From Deltaproteobacteria bacterium UBA2385 (GTDB taxonomy: Bacteria; Myxococcota_A; UBA796; UBA2385), in NCBI GenBank assembly GCA_002343455.1, contig DDSR01000296.1, positions 1-40,598 on the forward strand: 40,598 bases of DNA, read 5' to 3'. The notes below the pieces were generated by a model, which had not been told where the DNA came from, searched no databases, and saw only the letters and a list, made by a program, of their open reading frames with translations. Position numbers and translations under genes: made by a program. Shown here piece after piece: positions 15,295 through 23,696 of the stretch. Positions within the stretch are counted from its first letter, which is position 1. The number at the start of each line of letters is the position of its first letter.

Positions 15295-17931
15295 ATGCCC
15301 ACCCGCTCCACCCCCCCGAGCCATCCCGACGACGCCGGCCCCGGCCGGGCGCCGCTGCCGGGCCCCGACGCCGAGCGCACCGGGGACCCGACCCTCAGCT
15401 TGCCGATCACCGTCCCCGGCGCCGACGTGCTGCTCCGACCGGATGTGCGCGGCCGCTACCACATCAAGCGGCTCATCGGGAAGGGCGCCTCGGGCGAGGT
15501 GCGCAAGGCCCGCGATCGGGCGCTCAACCGCCAGGTCGCCATCAAGACCCTGCGCGACGAGTTGGCCGAGAAGCCCGGGATGGTCACCCGCTTCGTCCGC
15601 GAGGCGCGCGTGATCGCCCAGCTGGAGCACCCGGCGATCGTCCCGGTCCACGACCTGGGGCAGCTCCCCGACGGGCGCTGGTACATCACCATGAAGGAGA
15701 TCCACGGCAAGACCCTGCGCCAGCGGGTGGACGAGCTCCACGCCGCCCGCCGGGGAGGCCCGATGATCCCGCTGGCCGATGGCTGGAGCCTGCGGCGCAT
15801 CATCGACGCCTTCCGGACGGTCTGCTCGGCGATCGACTTCGCCCACACCAAGGGCGTCATCCACCGGGACGTGAAGCCCGACAACGTCATGATCGGGGCC
15901 TTCGGCGAGGTCCTGCTGGTCGACTGGGGCCTGGCCAAGGTCCTGGGCGAGGCCGGCGCCGGCGACAGCGACAGCGTGGTGGACGAAGCCGTCGACGAGG
16001 AGGGGGACGGCGAAGCCAGCTGGTTCCACGATCGTGGCACCCGCACCCGGCATGGGGTCGTGGTCGGGACGCCCGCCTACATGTCGCCCGAGCAGGCCCG
16101 CGGCGAGTCCGACCGCATCGGCCCCAGCTCGGACATCTGGTCCCTGGGCGGGGTGCTCTACACCATCCTCTACGGCACCCCGCCCTACCGCGGCAGGGCC
16201 AAGGAGGTCCTCCGCAAGGTCGCCCGCTCCGAGCCCGAGCACATCGACGACCCCAACGTGCCCGAGGCCCTGGCGGAGATCTGCCGCAAGGCCATGCGCA
16301 TGGAGCCCGAGGAGCGCTACGCCGACGCCCGGGCGCTGATCACCGACCTGGATGCCTGGCTGGAGGGCTCACGCGCGCGAGCCCGGGCGCTGGAGCTGGT
16401 GGAGGAGGCGATGGCCCGCATCCCCAGCCTGCGCGAGGCCCAGGAGGAGTTCCTGGCCACCCGCGACCGCTCGCGGGCGGCCGTTCGTGCCCTGAAGAAC
16501 ACCGACAGCCTCGCCACAAAGGAGAAGGCCTGGGACATGGAGCAGCAGGCCGACCGGCTCCAGGATCGGGTCGAGAGCCTGTACCTGGAGATCTCCACCA
16601 AGGCCCGCCTCGCCCTCGCCGAGTCCCCCGGCCTGGCCGAGGCGCGACGGCTGCTGGCCGAGATCTACCGGGAGCGGGCCGAAGGAGCCGAGCGAGAGGG
16701 CGACCGCAAGTCCGCCCGCGAGTACCGCGCCCTGCTCGCCGAGCACGACGACGGGCGGCACGCGGACTACCTGCGCAGCGACACCCTGGTCCACATCGAG
16801 ACCCGGCCGCCGGGGGCGACGGTGACGATCCACCAAATCCGCCGCCATACCCGCCGGCTGGTGCAGAGCCGCTACGCCCAGACCGGACCGACCCCCCTCA
16901 CGGGCCTGCGCCTGCCGGTCGGGCGCTACCTGCTGGAGTTCTCGGCCCCCGGGCGCCACACGGTGCGCTACCCCCTGGACCTGCGCCGAGGCGAGTCCTG
17001 GAACTCCGTGCCCCCCGGCACCGACCGGCCGACGCCGATCGAGCTCCCCCCTGCCGACGCGCTGGAGGGCAGCGAGCGCCTCGTCCCGGGGAGCTGGTTC
17101 TGGTTCGGCGGAGACGCCGAGGCCCAGGGCAGCTTCCCTCGCCAGCGAATCTGGGTGGACACCTTCACCATGCAGATGGGCCCGGTCTCGCACAACGAGT
17201 ACCTGGCCTTCCTCAACGACCTCGTCCACCACGGCCGCCAGGACATCGCCCAGCGCTATGTCCCGCGGCTGGTCGGGCCCGAGGGCGACGAGGTCGAGAA
17301 CCTCTACCGCTTCGACGTCCCCAGCAACCGCTGGACCATCCGCGAGCGCGCAGCGGGCCTCAACCTCCAGGGCGAGTCGCCGGTGGTCGGCGTGACCTGG
17401 CACGACGCGCAGTCCTACTGCCTCTGGCTCCACCTCAAGACCGGCCTCTCCTGGCGGCTACCGGGCGAGGCCGAGCGCGAGAAGGCCGCCCGAGGCGTCG
17501 ACGGCAGGCTCTTCCCCTGGGGAGACGAGAGCGACCCGGCCTTCCACTGCATCGAGGGCTCGCCCATCGGCGGAGACGGGCCTCCCCCGGTCTCGGTCTA
17601 CCCGATCGACACGAGCCCCTACGGGGTCATGGGCCTGGCAGGCGGCGTGCGAGAGTGGTGCGGCGACGTCTACCGCCCGCTGGGTCCGCAGGTGCGCGGC
17701 TCGCGACCGGTCAACCCCGGCCCCCCCACCCGCGCCGAGCTGGCCCCCAACCCGCGGGGGCCCCGCCGCGTCGTGCGCGGGGGCGCCTGGGATCTCCCCT
17801 CCCGCGTCTGTCGCTCGGCCTCCCGCTCCGGCGTCCGCCCGACCTCGCGCGCGGCGGACCTGGGCTTTCGGGTGTGTCGGACCTTGGAGCCCACCGCTCA
17901 AGGCGACGAGGAGTCCGAGCCGAACCGATAG
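15295..17931 (+). CDS. Ser/Thr protein kinase fused to a formylglycine-enzyme-like domain
   Basis: A protein of 878 residues. A Hanks-type kinase (about 58-355) has the Gly loop IGKGASGEV, the ATP-binding Lys in VAIKTL, the catalytic loop HRDVKPDN (D192), DWG in place of DFG, and GTPAYMSPEQA; an acidic insert precedes the activation segment. A coiled-coil/helical linker (about 365-500) and a PEGA-like beta domain (about 500-590) follow. The C-terminus (about 600-870) is a sulfatase-modifying-factor-type fold (FPWGDE, GLAGGVREWCGD, VVRGGAWD). Aligned by eye with catalytic enzymes, the first of the two active-site cysteines is missing while the second (RVCRS) remains, so this module probably binds rather than oxidises a partner. 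I see no obvious membrane helix. A TATCCT element 11 bases before the ATG may be its -10. Confidence 0.9.
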   Translation: MPTRSTPPSHPDDAGPGRAPLPGPDAERTGDPTLSLPITVPGADVLLRPDVRGRYHIKRLIGKGASGEVRKARDRALNRQVAIKTLRDELAEKPGMVTRFVREARVIAQLEHPAIVPVHDLGQLPDGRWYITMKEIHGKTLRQRVDELHAARRGGPMIPLADGWSLRRIIDAFRTVCSAIDFAHTKGVIHRDVKPDNVMIGAFGEVLLVDWGLAKVLGEAGAGDSDSVVDEAVDEEGDGEASWFHDRGTRTRHGVVVGTPAYMSPEQARGESDRIGPSSDIWSLGGVLYTILYGTPPYRGRAKEVLRKVARSEPEHIDDPNVPEALAEICRKAMRMEPEERYADARALITDLDAWLEGSRARARALELVEEAMARIPSLREAQEEFLATRDRSRAAVRALKNTDSLATKEKAWDMEQQADRLQDRVESLYLEISTKARLALAESPGLAEARRLLAEIYRERAEGAEREGDRKSAREYRALLAEHDDGRHADYLRSDTLVHIETRPPGATVTIHQIRRHTRRLVQSRYAQTGPTPLTGLRLPVGRYLLEFSAPGRHTVRYPLDLRRGESWNSVPPGTDRPTPIELPPADALEGSERLVPGSWFWFGGDAEAQGSFPRQRIWVDTFTMQMGPVSHNEYLAFLNDLVHHGRQDIAQRYVPRLVGPEGDEVENLYRFDVPSNRWTIRERAAGLNLQGESPVVGVTWHDAQSYCLWLHLKTGLSWRLPGEAEREKAARGVDGRLFPWGDESDPAFHCIEGSPIGGDGPPPVSVYPIDTSPYGVMGLAGGVREWCGDVYRPLGPQVRGSRPVNPGPPTRAELAPNPRGPRRVVRGGAWDLPSRVCRSASRSGVRPTSRAADLGFRVCRTLEPTAQGDEESEPNR

Positions 17932-18242
17932 AGCGTCGCGCCCTCGGGCGCCATCAGCAGCTGCTGGGCCGCCTCGCGCTGCAGGGCCAGCGGCTCCTGG
18001 TGCAGGCCGTGGATCCGGTTGCGCAGGCGGGCGTTGTCCTCCTCCACCCGCTCGACCTGGGCCTGCAAGGCGTGGAGCCGCTGCTTCTGGCCGTGGCGGT
18101 TGAGCAGCCCGTCGGTACCGGTCAAGGTGGAACCCACCGCCGCCACGATGATGGCGAGCGGCACCAGGTTCCACATCAGGCGGCGAACGAGGGGAGACTC
18201 GGTGAGCACGGACGGGCGACCAGTATTGACGGGTAAAGACAT
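17898..18242 (-). CDS. FtsB/DivIC-like septum protein
   Basis: A protein of 114 residues with a short cytoplasmic N-terminus, one membrane helix (about 27-47) and a following coiled coil (about 52-95), the layout of FtsB/DivIC proteins that help activate septal wall synthesis in the cell-division complex. The match rests on this layout plus heptad-rich residues (LHALQAQVERVEEDNARLR) and not on a unique motif. The ATG at 18242 is preceded at three bases by GAGG. The 3' end overlaps the convergent kinase gene by 34 bases. Confidence 0.7.
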   Translation of the reverse strand: MSLPVNTGRPSVLTESPLVRRLMWNLVPLAIIVAAVGSTLTGTDGLLNRHGQKQRLHALQAQVERVEEDNARLRNRIHGLHQEPLALQREAAQQLLMAPEGATLYRFGSDSSSP

Positions 18243-18312
18243 TACCTCGGTGTCGATCTCGTGTCCAGCGGGAGAATGGAACTTCCTGGCGCCGCCGGAG
18301 TCAGCCAGGGGC

Positions 18313-19059
18313 ATGCTCCTCTTCCTGCTCTGCGCGCTCGCTCCGGCCCAGGCCAGCGCCTCCACGGTCGCGGAGGCCTACCCTCCTCCCTTCGGCGCCG
18401 AGCGCATCCCCGGGGACGAATTCGGCACCTGGCTCGGTCAGCTCCGCCTCGCCCCGCCCGAGCAGCCGGTGCGGACCTGGTCGGGCCAGGTCGTGCCCCA
18501 GGACGCCCGCGTGATCGACCTGCCGCTGGTGCCCGGCGACCTCCAGCAGTGCGCCGACACGATCATCCGCCTGCGGGCGGAGTGGCTGCGGGAGCAGGGC
18601 CGCACCATCAGCTTCAAGGCGACCTCGGGGGACGACATCCCCTGGAGCCGGTGGATCCAGGGGGAGCGCCCGCGGGCCGAGGGCCGGGGGCTGCAGTGGA
18701 GCAGCGGCGGCGCCCGGGGAGACAGCCCCGAGAGCTGGGAGCGCTACCTCGCGGCGGTCTTCACCTGGGCGGGGACCCGCAGCCTCTCGGCCTACGAGAC
18801 CGTCCCGGTGGAGGCCCCCCGGCCTGGCGATGTGATCGTGCAAGGGGGCTCGCCGGGGCACGCCGTGGTGGTCCTCGACGCGGCGCGCAGCCCCCAGGGC
18901 GAGGTGCTCCTGCTGATCGGCGAGGGCTTCATGCCCGCCCAGAACGCCCATGTCCAGCACGGCCCCGAGCAGGGCTGGTGGACCTGGGACCCCCAGCATG
19001 GCCTCGCCCTGCCCTACTGGCCGCTGCCGGCCTCGGCCCTGCGCCGCTTCAAGGACTGA
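18313..19059 (+). CDS. DUF4846 exported protein
   Basis: A protein of 248 residues with a signal peptide (about 1-16) and the features of DUF4846: an early WSGQVVPQDARVIDLPLV block, LQQCADTIIRLRAEWL, ISFKATSGDDIPW and, in the C-terminal half, RPGDVIVQGGSPGHAVVVLD. Members are exported proteins of unknown function; the GHAVVVLD segment resembles an NlpC/P60-like or related cysteine-histidine fold, but I do not see a full catalytic set. The gene is divergent from the FtsB-like gene, and its end overlaps the convergent ExbD gene by 11 bases. The ATG at 18313 leaves AGGGG too close to be a good ribosome site. Confidence 0.75.
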   Translation: MLLFLLCALAPAQASASTVAEAYPPPFGAERIPGDEFGTWLGQLRLAPPEQPVRTWSGQVVPQDARVIDLPLVPGDLQQCADTIIRLRAEWLREQGRTISFKATSGDDIPWSRWIQGERPRAEGRGLQWSSGGARGDSPESWERYLAAVFTWAGTRSLSAYETVPVEAPRPGDVIVQGGSPGHAVVVLDAARSPQGEVLLLIGEGFMPAQNAHVQHGPEQGWWTWDPQHGLALPYWPLPASALRRFKD

Positions 19060-19501
19060 CGCCCCCGTCGGGCGCTCCGCCCCCTGCTGCGCCCGGCGCC
19101 GCCGTCGCCTCGGTGGCGATGGCCAGCTTGTTGAGGCCCTTGGAGCGGGCGAGATCCATCACCGCCACCACCCTCCCGTGGTCGACCGCCCGGTCGGCCT
19201 TGATCACCACCATGGTCGCCGGGTCACGGGTCGCGGCCTCTTCCAGCACCCGGTTCAGCCCGGCCCAGTCCACCGGCTCCTCGTCGACCCGGATGCTGCC
19301 GTCCGAGGTGACCCACAGCCGGACCTCGGACTTCTCCCGCAGGATGACGTCGCTGCTGCTGCGCGGGAGCTCGACCTCGATGCCCGGCGTGGTCACGAAG
19401 GTGGTCGAGACCATGAAGAACAGCACCAGCTGGAAGATGATGTCGATCAGTGGCGTCAGGTCGACCACGGCGTCGACCCGGCGGCGGACGCCGAAGTTCA
19501 C
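19049..19501 (-). CDS. exbD: ExbD/TolR-type biopolymer transport protein
   Basis: A protein of 150 residues with one membrane helix (about 17-37) preceded by the conserved proton-path aspartate in VVDLTPLIDIIFQLVLFFM and followed by a periplasmic domain (about 50-135). It partners with the ExbB/TolQ-type protein encoded just upstream to turn the proton gradient into mechanical work for TonB- or Tol-type processes. The start overlaps the ExbB gene stop as ATGA. The C-terminal 20 residues are an Ala/Gly/Pro tail not typical of the family. No tonB is visible in the window. Confidence 0.88.
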   Translation of the reverse strand: MNFGVRRRVDAVVDLTPLIDIIFQLVLFFMVSTTFVTTPGIEVELPRSSSDVILREKSEVRLWVTSDGSIRVDEEPVDWAGLNRVLEEAATRDPATMVVIKADRAVDHGRVVAVMDLARSKGLNKLAIATEATAAPGAAGGGAPDGGVSP

Positions 19502-20142
19502 GCGCCCTCCGCTTCCGGCGCGGACTCGAGCACGACCCCCGCCTCGGAGCTGACCAGGTCGATGGCCATCAGGGCCGCATCCTCGAGCTCCAGGACGAGG
19601 TCGTCGGCGCGGGCGAGCACATAGCGGTGTCCGATCAGGGCCGGGATGCCGACGGTCAGCCCCGCCATGGTCGTGATCAGCGCCTGCGAGATGCCACCGG
19701 CGAGGCTGGCGACGACGCCGACCCCTTGGGACTGGATCACCTCGAAGGTGAGGATCATGCCCCAGACCGTGCCCAGCAGGCCCAACAGGGGCGCGACCGC
19801 GGCCACCGTGCCCAGGATCTGGCTGTAGCGCTCGAGCTCGGCGGCCTCGCGCCGACCCAGCTCTTCGACCCGCTCCTTGATCCAGACCCGCGGGCGCCCC
19901 CGGGACTGGATCGCCACCTCGAGCACCCGGGTCACCGAGGCCTCGTCCTTGCGACAGGCCGCCAGGGCGTCGCCGAAGCGGCGCTGCCGCAGCAGCTCCA
20001 GCAGCTCACGCACCACCGAGGCCGGCACCACCCGCGAGCGCCGCAAGGCGACCATCCGCTCCAAGAACGCTGCCAGGGCGACCACGCTGGCGAGGCCGAT
20101 TGGGGCCATCACCGGGCCGCCGCTTACAAGGAACTCGATCAC
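19498..20142 (-). CDS. exbB: MotA/TolQ/ExbB proton-channel family protein
   Basis: An inner-membrane protein of about 214 residues with three membrane helices: an N-terminal one (FLVSGGPVMAPIGLASVVAL) and two in the conserved MotA/TolQ/ExbB core (LGTVAAVAPLLGLLGTVWGMI and ALITTMAGLTVGIPALIG). A long cytoplasmic loop with basic residues lies between. It forms the channel with ExbD. I prefer the GTG at 20142 because GGAGG lies eight bases before it; another GTG at 20157 would add five residues but would place that ribosome site inside the gene. Coupled to exbD by ATGA. Confidence 0.88.
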   Translation of the reverse strand: MIEFLVSGGPVMAPIGLASVVALAAFLERMVALRRSRVVPASVVRELLELLRQRRFGDALAACRKDEASVTRVLEVAIQSRGRPRVWIKERVEELGRREAAELERYSQILGTVAAVAPLLGLLGTVWGMILTFEVIQSQGVGVVASLAGGISQALITTMAGLTVGIPALIGHRYVLARADDLVLELEDAALMAIDLVSSEAGVVLESAPEAEGA

Positions 20143-20197
20143 GGGCCGAACCTCCACTCGGCAGCCCCAGTATCCGGCCCGCCCGAGTCGTGGGGAT

Positions 20198-20225
20198 TGT
20201 CCAAAATATCGGACATCGTACCGAT
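20198..20225. promoter_or_regulatory. Paired inverted repeats, possible upstream activator site
   Basis: TGTCC-N8-GGACA (20198-20215) abuts ATCG-TAC-CGAT (20215-20225) in the most AT-rich part of the gap. They lie about 155 bases upstream of the sigma-54 promoter, a usual distance for an enhancer-type activator site. They also sit upstream of the exbB gene and could instead serve it. Confidence 0.35.
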
Positions 20226-20354
20226 CGGACGACGGATCCCGGAGGACCGGCAGGCTGGAGGGAGGGGCGCTCCCATCGCGAAGTCCAGGGCGGGCAGACA
20301 GCGAGAACGCAGGTCACTGGCTGAAACATGCGATCCAGGCAGGGCGTGGCCCGC

Positions 20355-20380
20355 CAACATTCCGCAACAATTCACAACAA
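20355..20380 (+). repeat. Three CAACA repeats phased at 10 bp
   Basis: CAACA starts at 20355, 20365 and 20375, exactly one helical turn apart, in an A-rich tract that ends at the base before the -24 box of the sigma-54 promoter. It may be a binding site for a factor on one DNA face or a curved segment. Confidence 0.55.
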
Positions 20381-20396
20381 TGGCACCCTCCTTGCA
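20381..20396 (+). promoter_or_regulatory. Sigma-54 (RpoN) promoter of the sigma-70 gene
   Basis: TGGCACCCTCCTTGCA matches the -24/-12 consensus (TGGCAC, five bases, TTGCA) with exact spacing. Transcription would begin near 20407, about 34 bases before the ATG of the sigma factor gene. The promoter needs an ATP-using activator; one is encoded at 11702-13318. Confidence 0.8.
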
Positions 20397-20440
20397 TTGT
20401 CTGAGCGCGGCAGGTCACAACCTTGGAGGAGGAGGAACCC

Positions 20441-21319
20441 ATGACGTTCGCAGCACGACGGTCCAATGTCGCGAAGCCGGGCGAGGGCGATCCCCTCCTC
20501 AACAAGTACCTCAAGCGCATGGGAGAGATCCCGCTCCTCGCCCGCGAGGACGAGGTCGAGGTGGCCCGTCGCATCAGCGACGCCGGCCCCGACTGCGAGC
20601 TGGCCAAGGTGGTGCTCACCACCTCCAACCTGCGCCTCGTGGTCAGCATCGCCAAGCAGTACTCCTACCGGGGCATCCCGCTGGCCGACCTGGTGCAAGA
20701 GGGCAACGTCGGCCTGATGAAGGCGGTCGAGAAGTTCGACTACACCCGCGGCTTCAAGTTCTCGACCTACGCCTCCTGGTGGATCCGACAGAGCATCGTC
20801 CGGGCGATCGAGAGCCAGATCCGCACCATCCGCATCCCCATCTACAAGCTCGAGATCGTCAACCGCGTCCACTACATGCAGAAGGTCCTCTTCCAGGAGA
20901 TGGGCCGCGAGCCCAGCCTGCACGAGGTGGCCGTCCGCCTGGAGCTGGACCCGCTGCGGCTGGAGCGGCTGATGAAGCTCACCCGCGAGCCGATGAGCCT
21001 GGACGCGCCGGTGGCCGAGGACAGCGACAGCACCGTCGCCGACTTCATCGACGACCCCAACGCCTGTACGCCCGACGGCGAGCTGGACGGCGCCAACCTC
21101 CGGGACGAGATCGAGCACGCGCTCAGCTCGCTCACCCCCCGCGAGGAGAAGGTCCTGCGCATGCGCTACGGCATCGGCGAGCCGACCCAGTACTCGCTCG
21201 AGGACATCGGCAGCCGCTTCAACCTGACCCGCGAGCGCATCCGCCAGATCGAGCTCAAGGCCCTGCGCAAGCTGCGCTGCACCCGCCGCAGCCAGTCGCT
21301 GGAGAGCTTCGTCGGCTGA
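20441..21319 (+). CDS. RpoD/RpoS-type (group 1/2) sigma-70 factor
   Basis: A sigma factor of 292 residues with region 1.2 ([17 protein letters not shown]), region 2 including [12 protein letters not shown] and the -10 recognition helix [13 protein letters not shown], region 3 and region 4 with the -35 helix [18 protein letters not shown]. It lacks the long acidic region 1.1 of housekeeping RpoD, so it is best seen as an alternative RpoS- or RpoH-like factor; the exact type is unclear. The ATG at 20441 follows a very strong ribosome site (GGAGGAGGAGGA, 20425-20436). Upstream is a sigma-54 promoter, so this factor probably forms the second step of a sigma cascade. Confidence 0.9.
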   Translation: MTFAARRSNVAKPGEGDPLLNKYLKRMGEIPLLAREDEVEVARRISDAGPDCELAKVVLTTSNLRLVVSIAKQYSYRGIPLADLVQEGNVGLMKAVEKFDYTRGFKFSTYASWWIRQSIVRAIESQIRTIRIPIYKLEIVNRVHYMQKVLFQEMGREPSLHEVAVRLELDPLRLERLMKLTREPMSLDAPVAEDSDSTVADFIDDPNACTPDGELDGANLRDEIEHALSSLTPREEKVLRMRYGIGEPTQYSLEDIGSRFNLTRERIRQIELKALRKLRCTRRSQSLESFVG

Positions 21320-21326
21320 GCCCGAC
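21311..21326. terminator. Weak hairpin at the end of the sigma-70 gene
   Basis: GTCGG (21311-21315) can pair with CCGAC (21322-21326) across the stop codon. The stem is only 5 bp and no T-run follows, so it is a weak candidate. The remaining bases to 21410 show nothing else. Confidence 0.2.
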
Positions 21327-21410
21327 CCCCTTCATGCCCTTGTCGCGGTGGCCTTCGCCTCCGTGACCTGCCAGGCGGCGTCCCGGATGGTCGGGGCGCC
21401 GCTCTTGCGT

Positions 21411-23072
21411 TCAGGCCCGACGGCGCTCGGCGGACGACGCCCGGCGACGGCCCAGGGCGAGCAGGCCGAACACCGCCAACGAGAGGCCCACGGGGGCCGC
21501 GGGGGCTGAGGCGCAGCCCGAACTCAGGTCGTTGAGCGGCACCGCGCTGCCCGGCGGACGTCCGGGCGAGGGCTCGTCCCCGGGGCCGAAGCCGTCGGTG
21601 CCGCCGTCCCCGGCCCCACCGTCACCGGCCCCGCCGTCGCTGGCCACTCCTCCGTCGCCGGTGTCCCCGCCGCCGTCGCCGGATCCGCCGCCGTCGCCGG
21701 TCTCGGTCCCGCCGCCCGGGTCGGGCTGCAACGCGATCGAGCACCAGTTGGTCCCGGTGGTGATCGTCTTGGCGCAGGAGGCGTCGAGGTAGCCCGGATA
21801 GCTGGCCCAGACCGTGTAGCTGGAGGTCGGTAGGTCGTAAAAGCGGTAGTAGCCGTCGCTCTCGACCGTGGTCGTCTCGCCGGTCTCGGCGATCCAGACC
21901 GTGGCGCCCGGCAGCCGGTCCCCGCTGTAGATGTCCTCGATGGCGACCACCCCCAGCAGATCCCCGGTGGCCGCTCCGCCCGAGACCAGGGAGAGGTAGT
22001 AGTCCCAGTCCCAGCCGCTGCCCGGGTCGGTGTGGGTCGTGCCCGGGACCACGCTGTGGGCGATGATGGTCGAGGCGCTGGGCGTGATGCCGTTGCGCGC
22101 GGCGATGTCGGCGGTCAGCGCCGCCGACGAGGCGTACATCGCGTCGGTGTACCAGGTCTCCGGCGAGTCGACGTAGCCCTCGTGCTCGATGCCGACGCTG
22201 CCGGCGTTGTAGGTCCAGTTGCCGGCATGCCAGGCGACGTCGGCCTCCTTCACCATCTGGGTGACCTGGCCGTCGCTGCTGCGCACCACGTAGTGGGCGC
22301 TGACGCTGGCCGAGGAGTTCTGGAACCAGGAGATGCAGCCCGAGTAGCTGCCCTGGACCGTGTGGATGATCACCCAGGAGATGTCCGAGGCGGTCCGGCT
22401 GTAGTCGCTGTAATTGGCCGTGCTGGCCGAGGTGAACTGGTAGCAGCCCGAATAGTCGCAGCTTGCCGGCGGCGGCGGCAGGGCGATCCACTCGTCGTAC
22501 TCGACCACGCTCGGCTCCAAGCTGAGGCCCCCGCGCTCGGCGCCTTCCTGCACCACCTCGAAGATGTAGCGGGCGAACATCTGCTGCATGGCCGGCTCGT
22601 GACGGCCCGAGAAGCCCGTGATCGGCCGCACCCAGGCGCCCAGATCGTCGACGTCGGGCAGCCTCCCCTCCCGACCGCTGGAGCCGTGCGCGATCGCGGC
22701 CGACCGGGCCAGCATCGCAGCGGCCGCCCGGATCTGCTGCCGCGGGTCGGCGATGATCTCATCCGGGCTGATCCCCAGCAGGATTGCGGCGTCCTCGATG
22801 CGCGGCCCGAAGTCCCCGTCCTCTTCGCGCAGATCGAAGAGCCCGTAGCCGCCCCAGGCGCTGGTCACCTCGGCGTCCCAGCGGCTGGCCTCCCAGGCCA
22901 GGGCCATCAGCAGCTCCTGGGGGACCTGGAACTCGGCGGCGGCGGCCTGGAAGTGGGGCTCCAGCCAGGCCAGCTCGATGGCGTCGATGGAGGGATCCGC
23001 GCCGTGGTGACCGTGGGCTGACCCCAGGCCGGTCGCCTGGGCCGTCGAGAGCGAGAGCAGAAGCGCGATCAT
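21411..23072 (-). CDS. Secreted N-acetylmuramoyl-L-alanine amidase with MYXO-CTERM-like tail
   Basis: An exported peptidoglycan hydrolase of 553 residues. A signal peptide (about 1-14, ending AQA) precedes a helical domain (about 25-180) of a lysozyme-like or regulatory kind. The amidase-2 domain (about 205-355) cleaves the bond between MurNAc and L-Ala; likely zinc ligands are in WVIIHTVQGS and the final HTDPGSGWDWDYY, with IAHSVVPG between. A carboxypeptidase-regulatory-like beta domain (about 370-435) follows, then a Gly/Asp-rich linker and a tail with G519-C520, a hydrophobic run and RRR, the MYXO-CTERM layout. The ATG at 23072 is chosen; a GTG at 23078 adds two residues. Possible roles are wall turnover or attack on other bacteria. 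Confidence 0.88.
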   Translation of the reverse strand: MIALLLSLSTAQATGLGSAHGHHGADPSIDAIELAWLEPHFQAAAAEFQVPQELLMALAWEASRWDAEVTSAWGGYGLFDLREEDGDFGPRIEDAAILLGISPDEIIADPRQQIRAAAAMLARSAAIAHGSSGREGRLPDVDDLGAWVRPITGFSGRHEPAMQQMFARYIFEVVQEGAERGGLSLEPSVVEYDEWIALPPPPASCDYSGCYQFTSASTANYSDYSRTASDISWVIIHTVQGSYSGCISWFQNSSASVSAHYVVRSSDGQVTQMVKEADVAWHAGNWTYNAGSVGIEHEGYVDSPETWYTDAMYASSAALTADIAARNGITPSASTIIAHSVVPGTTHTDPGSGWDWDYYLSLVSGGAATGDLLGVVAIEDIYSGDRLPGATVWIAETGETTTVESDGYYRFYDLPTSSYTVWASYPGYLDASCAKTITTGTNWCSIALQPDPGGGTETGDGGGSGDGGGDTGDGGVASDGGAGDGGAGDGGTDGFGPGDEPSPGRPPGSAVPLNDLSSGCASAPAAPVGLSLAVFGLLALGRRRASSAERRRA

Positions 23073-23201
23073 GTACACCCCGATACGAAGCGCCACGATA
23101 TCACCGCGCTCCAGGCAGCGGGATCCCCCCCGACCTTGCCGCACGATCGACACCATCCCCTGGGACCCCCGTCCCTCGCTCACGAACCCTTCGGAGAGGC
23201 C

Positions 23202-23696
23202 ATGGCCGACCCCACCGAGCTGCTCGCCGCACTGCAACCCATCCTCGATCACCTGCGCCGGGTCGACCCCTCCCGCGCCGACTTCGACGCCCAGGCCCGC
23301 GAACAGGACCTGGAGAGCCAGTTTCCGCTCGATGGGCCCGAGCTCAGCCACGTCCGGGTCCTGGTCGAGGCTGGCCTGGAAGAGGGCTGGCTCTGCCCGC
23401 GCGAGAGCGGGGGGGTCCGCTTCGGTCGCCTCGCCAAGGCCAGCCAGGCCACCCACGGCTTCGCCATCGACGCCGTCGACATGAGCGGCCCCGGGCCCGG
23501 TCACACCCACCCCAAGGGCGAGATCGACCTCTGCCTGCCGCTGACCGGGCAGCCGACCTTCGACGGCCGGCCTCCCGGCTGGACCCTGTACGGCCCTGAC
23601 TCCTGGCATGTGCCCACCGTCTCCGGGGGGCGGATGGCCATCCTCTACTTCCTGCCCGGCGGCGAGATCCGCTTCGAGCCCCAGCCCGCGGCATGA
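23202..23696 (+). CDS. DUF4863/PnbB-like protein
   Basis: A protein of 164 residues resembling DUF4863, a family that includes 4-hydroxylaminobenzoate lyase (PnbB) of nitrobenzoate breakdown. The C-terminal half looks like a cupin-type barrel with possible metal ligands in GHTHPKGEIDLCLPL and in GPDSWHVPTVSGG. The N-terminal half is helical. No other nitroaromatic genes are in the window, so the substrate here is unknown. GGAGAGG three bases before the ATG sets the start. The stop overlaps the SGNH hydrolase start as ATGA. Confidence 0.7.
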   Translation: MADPTELLAALQPILDHLRRVDPSRADFDAQAREQDLESQFPLDGPELSHVRVLVEAGLEEGWLCPRESGGVRFGRLAKASQATHGFAIDAVDMSGPGPGHTHPKGEIDLCLPLTGQPTFDGRPPGWTLYGPDSWHVPTVSGGRMAILYFLPGGEIRFEPQPAA

